Below the pieces are notes generated by a model. The model worked only from the letters and a program-made list of their open reading frames with translations, had not been told where the DNA came from and made no database searches. The position numbers and the translations under genes were made by a program. Of a stretch of 33,428 nt of DNA, positions 25,539-33,428 are shown piece after piece. This DNA comes from a bacterium. Its GTDB lineage: Bacteria > Patescibacteriota > Minisyncoccia > Phycocordibacterales > UBA9973. The DNA lies in contig JAKBMK010000032.1 of assembly GCA_021831595.1 (NCBI GenBank), positions 1-33,428 on the forward strand, written 5' to 3'. The stretch's first letter is position 1. Each line of letters opens with the position of its first letter.

Positions 25539-25718
25539 ATGAAGAATAATATATGTAATGGTGCTTCTAGTACTATTTATGGGCTTGGTTTTGTTGGATC
25601 TTTAATATATTTTGTTCAACACGCGGCTGGGTTTTGGGCTGTGATTTTAGCCATAATAAAAGCCTTTGTTTGGCCAGCAATGTTGATCTATCATTTACTT
25701 CAATTTTTACAAATTTAA
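25539..25718 (+). CDS. Small hydrophobic protein
   Basis: MKNNICNGASSTIYGLGFVGSLIYF; ATG 25539 lies 6 nt after TATAAT. Confidence 0.5.
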   Translation: MKNNICNGASSTIYGLGFVGSLIYFVQHAAGFWAVILAIIKAFVWPAMLIYHLLQFLQI

Positions 25719-25758
25719 TAAAATTGCCCTGCAAACTTCCGTCTGCGGGGCAATTTTA
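25719..25758. terminator. Bidirectional terminator
   Basis: TAAAATTGCCCtGCA...TGCgGGGCAATTTTA. Confidence 0.75.
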
Positions 25759-25793
25759 TTTCGGCTCAGGTTTTGATTTCGTGGTTGATAATA

Positions 25794-26603
25794 CTAGTTA
25801 GTACTAAATGCAGATTCACTAGATAATGCTGCATTATTTGATGCATCAACAGACTTTAAGACAAAGTGATAGAGGGTGTTTGATGTCAAATTAGGTAGTT
25901 GAACAATGTGCTTCTTGACCAATGTATCATTTGAGACAGAAAGAGTCGTACTTGCATCTACGTTTACCGGTGTAGTGGCAGCATAGAATACTTTTGAACT
26001 TGATGGTTCATCTGTTTCCCAAGAAATGATAACATTATTTTTGTTTACTCTCGTTTCGATATCATTTATAACAGGAGCTTTTGTGTCAGGAACTGGTGTA
26101 GGAGTAGGGGTAGGAGTTACTGTTCCTGTGTTATTTGTAGTAAATGACATTTCTACAGATTTCACTAATCCTATGTTGTTGGCTGAGCCAACGACTACAT
26201 AGTAAGTTGTGTTTGGAGCAAGTCTATTCAATTCGATCTTGTGCTTCTTTGTTCTGTCTCCACGCTTTATGCTTGGATCCTTGGTAGTATCTATTCCAGC
26301 TGTAGTGCTGTACCAGACCATACTGTTAGAACGAAGATCTGTATTCCATTTTATAGTGGCCTTATTTATTTTGTTTGAATTTATTACAAGGTCACTAATG
26401 ACAGGAGCACTCTTATCATTTTTTGAACTGTTGCTTCCAAACCAACTAGAGAACCAATTTGATTTACCATCTTCTTTTTTTACTTGGACTGTCTTTACTT
26501 CGTCTTTATTTTCTTTTTCATTATCTGCGAAGCTTAAAGCTGGCGTAGATAGGATAAAGGCGAGCAAGAGAGAGCCTGTAATTAATTTTTTATAGTTTTT
26601 CAT
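25794..26603 (-). CDS. Secreted protein with two fibronectin-III-like domains and a TPTPTP linker
   Basis: Signal peptide MKNYKKLITGSLLLAFILSTPALSFA; repeated APVI.D...WETD..SSS.V.Y pattern. Confidence 0.75.
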   Translation of the reverse strand: MKNYKKLITGSLLLAFILSTPALSFADNEKENKDEVKTVQVKKEDGKSNWFSSWFGSNSSKNDKSAPVISDLVINSNKINKATIKWNTDLRSNSMVWYSTTAGIDTTKDPSIKRGDRTKKHKIELNRLAPNTTYYVVVGSANNIGLVKSVEMSFTTNNTGTVTPTPTPTPVPDTKAPVINDIETRVNKNNVIISWETDEPSSSKVFYAATTPVNVDASTTLSVSNDTLVKKHIVQLPNLTSNTLYHFVLKSVDASNNAALSSESAFSTN

Positions 26604-26685
26604 ATTTATATTTAATAATAATTTATTTTGATAATATTTGTGTTTGAGTGGACGAATACCCAAGCACCCGACCTCACAATAGGGT

Positions 26686-26711
26686 AGACGTGAGAGACCA
26701 CATATTCTTAC
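26686..26711 (-). promoter_or_regulatory. ECF-sigma-type promoter for the FN3-like secreted protein
   Basis: Minus strand GTAAGA-N15-CGTCT. Confidence 0.55.
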
Positions 26712-26757
26712 CTAGACATTACCTCTATTTTGTTGTATTTTGTTTAAATGAGGTCGT

Positions 26758-26783
26758 GTAAGAAAAAAGCTCATCATACGTCT
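26758..26783 (+). promoter_or_regulatory. ECF-sigma-type autoregulatory promoter
   Basis: GTAAGA-N15-CGTCT, 6 nt before ATG 26790; same boxes and spacing as the divergent promoter. Confidence 0.6.
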
Positions 26784-26789
26784 TAATAT

Positions 26790-27305
26790 ATGGAACAGCA
26801 TATGATTAACAAATTTGAGAATATATATAAAGAAGAATCAGATGCTATTTTTAGATTCTGCCTACTTCGTGTGTCTGACCGTGAAAAAGCTTTGGACTTA
26901 ACACAAGAAACCTTTCTCCGTTTATGGAAAAGTATGTTAAAAGGCGAAGAAATACTAAATAATAAAGCTTTTTTATTTAAAATAGCCCATAGATTGATCA
27001 TCGACTGGTATCGCAAAAAGAAAAGCTTTTCCTTAGAATCTATTTTGGAGAGGAGAGAGGATGAAGAATATGATATTTTAGATGAGAATACTGATACGGA
27101 GAGCTTGTCAACACAAGCGGAAGCGAGGCATCTAATCGAGAAAATTAACGACCTGCCTTCTTATCACAGAACACCAGTTTATCTCAGATATGTAGAAGAT
27201 TTGTCGCCAGTTGAGATAGGGAAAATATTGGGGATCTCAGCCAACGCTGCATCGGTCAGAATAAATAGAGGATTAAAAGAATTAAAAGAACAGTATGAAA
27301 AATAA
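26790..27305 (+). CDS. ECF RNA polymerase sigma factor
   Basis: DREKALDLTQETFLRLWKSM, IDWYRKKK, YLRYVEDLSPVEIGKILGISANAASVRINRGLKELK. Confidence 0.93.
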   Translation: MEQHMINKFENIYKEESDAIFRFCLLRVSDREKALDLTQETFLRLWKSMLKGEEILNNKAFLFKIAHRLIIDWYRKKKSFSLESILERREDEEYDILDENTDTESLSTQAEARHLIEKINDLPSYHRTPVYLRYVEDLSPVEIGKILGISANAASVRINRGLKELKEQYEK

Positions 27306-28188
27306 AAATTTAGACAAGGGAATAAAAGAAATTCAAAATATAAAAATGACATCTCTAGAAAAAAGTCAGATTCTTGAGAACGTTTTGAGTTTTTCTGTGA
27401 CTGAAAACCAGCCAATCAAAAGTCCATATCAAGGATTCTCTTTTTCTTTTCTTTTAAAAAATACTAGACTAGCTTATGTTGTTGCTGTTTGTTTAATTTT
27501 TGTACTTTCAAGTGGCGGTTTGGTCTTTGCTTCTGAGGCAAGCTTACCAGATAGTATCTTGTATCCAATTAAAGTGAAGATTATAGAACCTATTGGCGGG
27601 GTCCTAAAGTTTTCTGCTAAAGAAAAGGCCCAGTATGAAAGTAAACTTTCCATAAAGAGAATATCTGAAGCAGAAGCTTTAGCACAAAAAAATAAACTAG
27701 ATGATGTGAATAAAAAGAAACTGGGGGATTTACTGTTGAACCATATGGATGCTTTGAATAAAGAGATAGACAAGACCGACGATAACAGGGAAGCGAATAA
27801 GATTATAGATAATTTTACTAAAGAGATGAACGTTCGTGCAAAAATCCTAGACAATAAAAAATCTGAAGGGAGAAAAGTAGATGGTAATAAGCAAAATGAA
27901 ATTTCTAAGGAAAAATCTAAAGATCAAGAAGATAAACACAAGAAAATAATTAAAGAAATCAGATCTGAAGATTTAGAAATATCGAATGTCGTCGAGATGA
28001 ATACTGAAGTGATGAAAGAAAATCAAAAGAAGAAAGAATTAGAAGTTATAAACAAAGAAATTAAAAAAGAAGAAATTCACAACGACACTATTGATACAAA
28101 AGTAGAAAAATCTATCAATAAGTCTTCCGATAATTCTAATAATGAGAGGAAAGATAAAAATGATAAACACAAAGAAAATGAAGATTAA
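27295..28188 (+). CDS. DUF5667-like membrane protein, candidate anti-sigma factor
   Basis: Overlaps the sigma gene end; one TM (LAYVVAVCLIFVLSSGGLVFA), EASLPDSILYPIKVKIIEPI, long charged coil C-terminus. Confidence 0.7.
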   Translation: MKNKNLDKGIKEIQNIKMTSLEKSQILENVLSFSVTENQPIKSPYQGFSFSFLLKNTRLAYVVAVCLIFVLSSGGLVFASEASLPDSILYPIKVKIIEPIGGVLKFSAKEKAQYESKLSIKRISEAEALAQKNKLDDVNKKKLGDLLLNHMDALNKEIDKTDDNREANKIIDNFTKEMNVRAKILDNKKSEGRKVDGNKQNEISKEKSKDQEDKHKKIIKEIRSEDLEISNVVEMNTEVMKENQKKKELEVINKEIKKEEIHNDTIDTKVEKSINKSSDNSNNERKDKNDKHKENED

Positions 28189-28224
28189 AATATTTAATTT
28201 GTTGAATTCTGGTATAATCATATT

Positions 28225-28632
28225 ATGAACAATGGAGTTCGGGCTATAATAATTGAAAATAATAAAGTTCTATTGATGCACCGAGTTAGAGCCGGCCAAG
28301 AGTACTGGGTTTTTCCCGGGGGTGGAGTGGAAGCTGATGATGCGTCTTTAGAGGATGCACTTAAGAGGGAATGTTTAGAAGAACTTGGTGTCGAGGTAGA
28401 GGTTGGTGATTTATTTTTCGAAAAGCCATCACTAGCACCTAAGACAATGGGCAGAATGGAGTTATTCTATAATTGTAAGATAATAAAAGGTGTTGTTGGT
28501 ACAGGAACAGGCCCTGAATTTTCTGGTAGAGATATAAACAAATATGGTACTTACAAAGTAGAGTGGAGATCTCTGGATGAAATAAAGAATATGACAGTTT
28601 ATCCTTTAGAATTGAGAGATAAAATAGCTTAA
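28225..28632 (+). CDS. Nudix hydrolase
   Basis: GGGVEADDASLEDALKRECLEELGVEV Nudix box. Confidence 0.93.
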   Translation: MNNGVRAIIIENNKVLLMHRVRAGQEYWVFPGGGVEADDASLEDALKRECLEELGVEVEVGDLFFEKPSLAPKTMGRMELFYNCKIIKGVVGTGTGPEFSGRDINKYGTYKVEWRSLDEIKNMTVYPLELRDKIA

Positions 28633-28677
28633 TTGTTTATATTTTATTCTTTATCAATTTACTAGTATAATATAAAC

Positions 28678-29628
28678 ATGAAAAAAATATTCGTGATTAT
28701 TTTAGTTTTGTTAATAGCCGCATTGGGTTTTGTTGTTTATAAATTTAATTTTAAGAATGATGATGTTTTTATAAAAAATAATGAAGGGAGGATACAACAA
28801 ATAAATATTCATGACGGGACATACAAAATAGCAGGGCAAAATGTGGTACTAAAGAATGGAATATCGGAAGTTCCAGCTGCGCCCGGTTCAGCATCTAAGG
28901 TAACAACAAAATATTTTGGTAATGATTTAAAAATTGATTTGAACAAAGATGGTGTAGATGATTTAGTTTTTATAATTTCTCAAGAAACTGGAGGTAGTGG
29001 AGTGTTTTATTATGTAGTGGGTCTTCTTGATACCAGAGAAGGTAAGATTGGTACAGATGCTGTCCTCCTAGGAGATAGGATTGCTCCTCAGACAATAGGT
29101 TTCGATGAAGGGAAAACTACCCTAGGAACAAATAGGCAAGGTGTTATCGTTGTAAATTATGCTGACAGAAATAAAGGTGAGGATTTTAGTGTCTCTCCAA
29201 CACTCGGCAAGAGTTTGTGGTTAAAACTTGATTTAAAGACTATGCAATGGGGTGAAGTTGCCCAAAATTTTGAAGGTGAGGCCGATTCTGCAAAAATGAC
29301 TCTTAGTATGAAGACTTGGAATTGGATAAATACTTTATATAATGATGGTAAAATTGTAAAACCTCTCAGGGACAAATTTAGTATTACTTTCAATAAAGAT
29401 AAAACTTTTAAAGCAACTACAGATTGTAATGGTATAGGTGGTGAGTATTCTGTTTCGGGCAACAAAATTACTTTTAGTAAAATGATTTCTACTATGATGT
29501 ATTGCGACGGATCACAAGAAGGAGAATTCAATAAAATGCTCAATGAAACAGGAAGTTATATGTTCACCCCTAAAGGAGAGTTAATATTACTCTTGAAGTT
29601 TGACAGTGGTTCAGTTACTTTCAAATAA
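28678..29628 (+). CDS. META domain-containing lipoprotein/secreted protein
   Basis: FKATTDCNGIGGEYSVSGNKITFSKMISTMMYCDGSQEGEFNKML META domain. Confidence 0.82.
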   Translation: MKKIFVIILVLLIAALGFVVYKFNFKNDDVFIKNNEGRIQQINIHDGTYKIAGQNVVLKNGISEVPAAPGSASKVTTKYFGNDLKIDLNKDGVDDLVFIISQETGGSGVFYYVVGLLDTREGKIGTDAVLLGDRIAPQTIGFDEGKTTLGTNRQGVIVVNYADRNKGEDFSVSPTLGKSLWLKLDLKTMQWGEVAQNFEGEADSAKMTLSMKTWNWINTLYNDGKIVKPLRDKFSITFNKDKTFKATTDCNGIGGEYSVSGNKITFSKMISTMMYCDGSQEGEFNKMLNETGSYMFTPKGELILLLKFDSGSVTFK

Positions 29629-29632
29629 ATTT

Positions 29633-30289
29633 TTAAGATTCTACTGAATCTTTTTCTTCGTCAAACATTTGTTTGTCTTTTTTGAAGAAGAATATTGATA
29701 GGTGGTAGATAGAGTAGGTGATGAAGAAAGCCGAGAGAACATCTATCGAGTAGTGATAGTGTCCCAGTAATACTATTATTCCCATAAATATTGAATAAAA
29801 CAAGAAAAAATAACGTAGAGTTTTATTGTCCCAGAAGATTAATGCTAACAAGAATGGAATCCCAGTATGACCTGAAAAAAATAAATCTCCTCCGAAAGTA
29901 AATTTATTGACGAGTATATTGTTATCTGTAATTGCTTGGGTGGGGAATGGCCCAATATGTGTAAGATTTATAAAGAAAGATCTAATTATTATAAAAAGAG
30001 CTAAACTTTCCGCCACAAAAGGTATTTTTTTTGGATTTGAAAAACATAGAAATGTTATAAAAATAGAAAATAATATAGGCGCATATACAAAGAAGATATC
30101 TACATCAAAGACTCTCGTGTTGCTTAAAATTATGTCAGTAACAGGTGCACTGGCCTTTTCTGCGGCGTAATTTCCAGCATAATAATTTATTATTACTGAT
30201 ATAAATAGAAAGACCAAAGAAGAAACAAAAGAAATTATAAAATCTTTTCTTAAAAAATTTTCCTTGTATTTTGTTTTAATTTTCTCCAT
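29633..30289 (-). CDS. PAP2/sphingomyelin synthase-like membrane phosphatase
   Basis: FSGHTGIPFLLALIFW and LGHYHYSIDVLSAF motifs in a multi-TM protein. Confidence 0.75.
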   Translation of the reverse strand: MEKIKTKYKENFLRKDFIISFVSSLVFLFISVIINYYAGNYAAEKASAPVTDIILSNTRVFDVDIFFVYAPILFSIFITFLCFSNPKKIPFVAESLALFIIIRSFFINLTHIGPFPTQAITDNNILVNKFTFGGDLFFSGHTGIPFLLALIFWDNKTLRYFFLFYSIFMGIIVLLGHYHYSIDVLSAFFITYSIYHLSIFFFKKDKQMFDEEKDSVES

Positions 30290-30307
30290 TTTAAATTAAT
30301 AAATTTA

Positions 30308-31315
30308 TTAATTAATTTCGATATCTACGTATACTATCTGAGGGAATTTTTCTTTTATCTTTTTCTCTATTTCGTCTATGTGACTGCCGACAAGGCGAGG
30401 AATTCTGTCTGTCGTTTTGAACATGAGCTTTGTAAATTTTTTGAAATCATTTTTTATTTCATCAAATTCTTCTTTCAAATCTCCAGCATCGTATATCTCC
30501 TCATAAAGAGGGGAGCCATTCCACTCAACAGTTGTATATATTCTATATTTGTTTATATCTATTGCTACTGATTTGAATTCTGAAATATTTTCAACACAAG
30601 GATCTTCCAAGAGAAATTCTATTATCTCTTCTGTTGTTACTTCGTCTAGAGATTTTCCTATTATATAATTGTGATTTTTTATGATGAGTAATACTGCCAA
30701 GAATCCTAATATGAGCCCTACCACAATACCTCCAATAGAGTCATATACATTATTGTCAGTTATATACATTAGCCCTTGTGCCCCAAGTGCCACCAAGACA
30801 CCGAGAACAGCAGCACTATCCTCATAGACCACAGCCAGAGTAACAGGGTCAGCATTGATGAAAATTTCTTTTGATAATTTTTCTTTACCTTTTAGTTCTT
30901 TGATAGCTATTAGTAAAGTTACTCCTTCTACTACAAATGCAATACATAATATAAGTACAGTAAAATAACTGAAATGATTTACGGTATTTGATTCTTGTTT
31001 TAATAGTGAATCAATCGAGTGGTATACAGTGACTCCAGCTCCAATAAAGAGAATTCCGCATGCCGAAATGAGTGACCAAAAGAATCTTTCAATACCGTAG
31101 CCGTAGCCATGGATATCATCTGCTGGTCTTTTAGATCTTTTGAGTCCTATGAGTAGGAGAGATTGATTCAAGGTATCAGCAAAAGAGTGGACACTTTCTG
31201 CAAACATACTGGCTGAGCCTGAGATTATAGCTATAATACTCTTGATAATTGTAACGAAGGTATTTCCTAATAGTGCCGCCACAACTGATTTATTCCCTTG
31301 TGTTTTATGATGCAT
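30308..31315 (-). CDS. Cation diffusion facilitator (CDF) transporter
   Basis: SMFAESVHSFADTLNQSLLLIGL, EDSAAVLGVLVALGAQ, YDSIGGIVVGLILG; ATG 31315 preferred. Confidence 0.9.
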   Translation of the reverse strand: MHHKTQGNKSVVAALLGNTFVTIIKSIIAIISGSASMFAESVHSFADTLNQSLLLIGLKRSKRPADDIHGYGYGIERFFWSLISACGILFIGAGVTVYHSIDSLLKQESNTVNHFSYFTVLILCIAFVVEGVTLLIAIKELKGKEKLSKEIFINADPVTLAVVYEDSAAVLGVLVALGAQGLMYITDNNVYDSIGGIVVGLILGFLAVLLIIKNHNYIIGKSLDEVTTEEIIEFLLEDPCVENISEFKSVAIDINKYRIYTTVEWNGSPLYEEIYDAGDLKEEFDEIKNDFKKFTKLMFKTTDRIPRLVGSHIDEIEKKIKEKFPQIVYVDIEIN

Positions 31316-31383
31316 AAGGGGGAGTATAGCATAAATTGCAATAAAATTCACTTCTTTTGCGTATTAAAGGTATAATACTATAT

Positions 31384-31965
31384 ATGATTGATCACAGTTC
31401 ATGTAGAGAAAAGACAGATGTTGAACTCGTCGGAATGTCCCTAGAGAATTCTGATCATTTTTTGTGTCTTTCAAACAGATACGAAGACAAACTTCTTCGG
31501 TATATAATGCGCATTTCTAAATTTAGTCGTGAAGATGCTAGTGATGTTCTACAGGATGTTTTTATTAAAACATACTTTAATCTGAATGGTTTTGATAAAG
31601 AATTACAATTTTCTTCTTGGGTATATCGCATTGCTCACAACGAGACTATAAGTGCTATTAGGAAAAAAGTCGCAAGGCCTTCTGTCAATCTAGATGTAGG
31701 CGATATAGAAAAGTTTGGAGAATCGTTTGATATGACAAAAGAAATAGATAATACGTTTGATCGTAAAATGATAGATGAAGCACTTTCTAGACTAGACGAG
31801 AAGTATCGAGAAGTTTTAGTTCTTCGTTTTTTAGATGAGAAAGATTATGTAGAGATATCAGATATTTTGAAAAAGCCGGTTAGTACAGTTGGCAATCTAA
31901 TATTAAGAGGCAAGAAGCTCTTCAGGGAAGAGTATGAAAAATTAACAATTAACGCAAAGTCGTAG
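31384..31965 (+). CDS. ECF RNA polymerase sigma factor (second)
   Basis: FSREDASDVLQDVFIKTYFNLNGF, SSWVYRIAHNETISAIRKK, LDEKYREVLVLRFLDEKDYVEISDIL; ATG 31384 follows TATAAT by 7 nt. Confidence 0.92.
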   Translation: MIDHSSCREKTDVELVGMSLENSDHFLCLSNRYEDKLLRYIMRISKFSREDASDVLQDVFIKTYFNLNGFDKELQFSSWVYRIAHNETISAIRKKVARPSVNLDVGDIEKFGESFDMTKEIDNTFDRKMIDEALSRLDEKYREVLVLRFLDEKDYVEISDILKKPVSTVGNLILRGKKLFREEYEKLTINAKS

Positions 31966-31986
31966 TTAGGTTTATTTATTAAAAGT

Positions 31987-32679
31987 ATGGAAAACAAAAA
32001 CATAAGCCAAATAGTATTAGAAAAAATACAAGGGGAAGGTTTAAAGCCTATCTCTAAGAAGTTTTTTAGTATTAAAAAAGTACTTTTCTGGTCGGCTGTG
32101 GTTATCTCTCTTATTATTGGCGCATTTACTTTTTCTCTGGTTCTATCTGGGCTTTTCAACAATGACTGGGATTTGTTTAATAAATTTGGTTTTAATTTCA
32201 TATTAAGAACTCTTCCTTACTTTTGGTTGATATCGTTGATAATCTTTATTATTCTAGGCGAATATTATTATCGAAAAACATTACTTGGTTATCGTCATAC
32301 GATCATAGTGGTAGTAGGAGCTTATATGGCTTCAAGTATAATTTTTGGGACTATATTTTATGTTTGTCGAGTAGGAGATATAGTCGAGACATCTTTATCA
32401 GACATTGCTCCTATGTATCGAAATATAATTTTAAATAGACATGAAGTTTGGACCCATCCAGAAGATGGTTTACTTTCTGGTAAGATTACACGAGTGAGCG
32501 ATGGAGAAATAGAAGTCATTGATGAATTTGGAGGTGTTTGGATTATAGATACGACAGCTTCTACTAGCCGTGGAAAGGTAGAGATGGAAGTTGGTGAAAG
32601 GATAAAAATTATGGGTGATATTATAGATAATAATAATTTTAATGCCGATGAAATACGTCCATGGAGAGGTCTGAGATAA
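31987..32679 (+). CDS. Membrane protein, possibly sigma-associated regulator
   Basis: Three to four TM segments; C-terminal OB-like region; follows the sigma gene. Confidence 0.5.
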   Translation: MENKNISQIVLEKIQGEGLKPISKKFFSIKKVLFWSAVVISLIIGAFTFSLVLSGLFNNDWDLFNKFGFNFILRTLPYFWLISLIIFIILGEYYYRKTLLGYRHTIIVVVGAYMASSIIFGTIFYVCRVGDIVETSLSDIAPMYRNIILNRHEVWTHPEDGLLSGKITRVSDGEIEVIDEFGGVWIIDTTASTSRGKVEMEVGERIKIMGDIIDNNNFNADEIRPWRGLR

Positions 32680-32700
32680 AATCATAAATGACGGCGTATT

Positions 32701-32734
32701 ATAAGTGTAAGAGATGACGATCTCTTACACTTAT
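32701..32734. repeat. Perfect 15-bp inverted repeat without T tract
   Basis: ATAAGTGTAAGAGAT-GACG-ATCTCTTACACTTAT. Confidence 0.85.
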
Positions 32735-32790
32735 TAAGTATCTAAACAAAATTATTTTGGAATCAATAACAAAGTAATTACTAAAAATTT

Positions 32791-33315
32791 ATGAAAAATA
32801 GGAACACATTAATTATGAGTGGATTATTAGCATTGACCTTAGGGCTTGGGTTGTCTGGGACAGCGTTTGCTGCTCAAGATTTCTCCAAGAAGAGTCCAGG
32901 ATACAGTAGCTCCTTTGATACACAAATGACAAAGGTGATGAATAGTGGAGACTTTGAAGCTTGGAAGGCTCTTGTTATGAGCAAGACCGGAAAAGTTGAT
33001 CCTCTAATTACTAAAGATAATTTTCCAAAATTTGCTGAAGCTTGGAGGTTAGCCAAAGAAGGTAAAATAAAAGAAGCTAATGCAATAAGAAAAGAGCTTG
33101 GGCTAAAGACTCGTCCTGAAAATGCTTCTCAATCAGACCTAGATAAGGATAATGACAATGATGTTTCAAAAGTTACAGGTTCTGACCCCGACAATGATGG
33201 CCAAAGAATTGGAGCTAAAGATAACATCAAAAAAGCTCAAAATAAAAGAATGAAGGCTAACAAAGTCAGGAAGAACAAGATACAAACATCCGTATCTCCT
33301 ACAACAAATCAATAG
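32791..33315 (+). CDS. Secreted hypothetical protein, basic C-terminus
   Basis: Signal peptide MKNRNTLIMSGLLALTLGLGLSGTAFA; DLDKDNDNDVSKVTGSDPDNDG. Confidence 0.7.
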   Translation: MKNRNTLIMSGLLALTLGLGLSGTAFAAQDFSKKSPGYSSSFDTQMTKVMNSGDFEAWKALVMSKTGKVDPLITKDNFPKFAEAWRLAKEGKIKEANAIRKELGLKTRPENASQSDLDKDNDNDVSKVTGSDPDNDGQRIGAKDNIKKAQNKRMKANKVRKNKIQTSVSPTTNQ

Positions 33316-33320
33316 TTTAT

Positions 33321-33358
33321 AAAACAAAATAGGCCGTTTTTACGGCCATATTTTGTTG
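33321..33358 (+). terminator. Hairpin terminator
   Basis: AACAAAATAGGCCGT-TTTT-ACGGCCATATTTTGTT. Confidence 0.75.
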
Positions 33359-33428
33359 TTAGCGGGATGTTCAAGTATTGGTGTATAATACAGATATTAC
33401 AATTTAAACGAATGACAAGTTATGAAAA

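Noticed and set aside
33361-33384. AGCGGGATGTTCAAGTATTGGTGT resembles the 5' part of a tRNA
   Set aside because: No matching D-stem 3' strand, anticodon arm or T loop follows before the window ends; it also overlaps a TATAAT promoter-like hexamer.
1-33428. CRISPR array or rRNA operon
   Set aside because: No regularly spaced repeat series and no rRNA-like conserved segments were seen.

Overview
This 33.4 kb AT-rich window looks like chromosome from a small-genome bacterium, probably Patescibacteria/CPR (Parcubacteria-like). That assignment rests on gene content and style only; no marker phylogeny was run. UGA is used as a stop. Left part: a type IV pilus operon (pilC end, two tandem pilins, pilD, four minor pseudopilin-like genes), ligA, gatC, gatA, a HEPN-like membrane protein, PIN-PhoH, a tRNA cluster, cell-wall enzymes, a PLP enzyme, prfB, ftsE, ftsX, pyrG and a LOG-family gene. 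Right part (about 19.3-33.4 kb): GIY-YIG nucleases beside tRNA-Gln, a trypsin-like protease, NADAR, a membrane-anchored Mrr-like nuclease, HIT and Nudix proteins, two ECF sigma factors, a META-domain protein, a PAP2-like protein and a CDF transporter. The strongest unusual signals are: (1) a repeated 69-nt leader directly abutting the start codons of prfB and a HEPN-like gene, with identical promoter spacing, two compensatory base-pair changes and a competing alternative stem; (2) a tandem tRNA-Gln(CTG)/GIY-YIG module with a tRNA-Gln-like 5' fragment carrying a D-arm insertion and a multi-hairpin RNA; (3) a 22-bp duplication of the tRNA-Thr 3' end flanking an 18-bp hairpin; (4) a recurring -10/N6-7/ATG arrangement that implies many leaderless mRNAs; (5) two divergent ECF-type promoters, GTAAGA-N15-CGTCT. 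All reading was by eye; no searches or folding programs were run.
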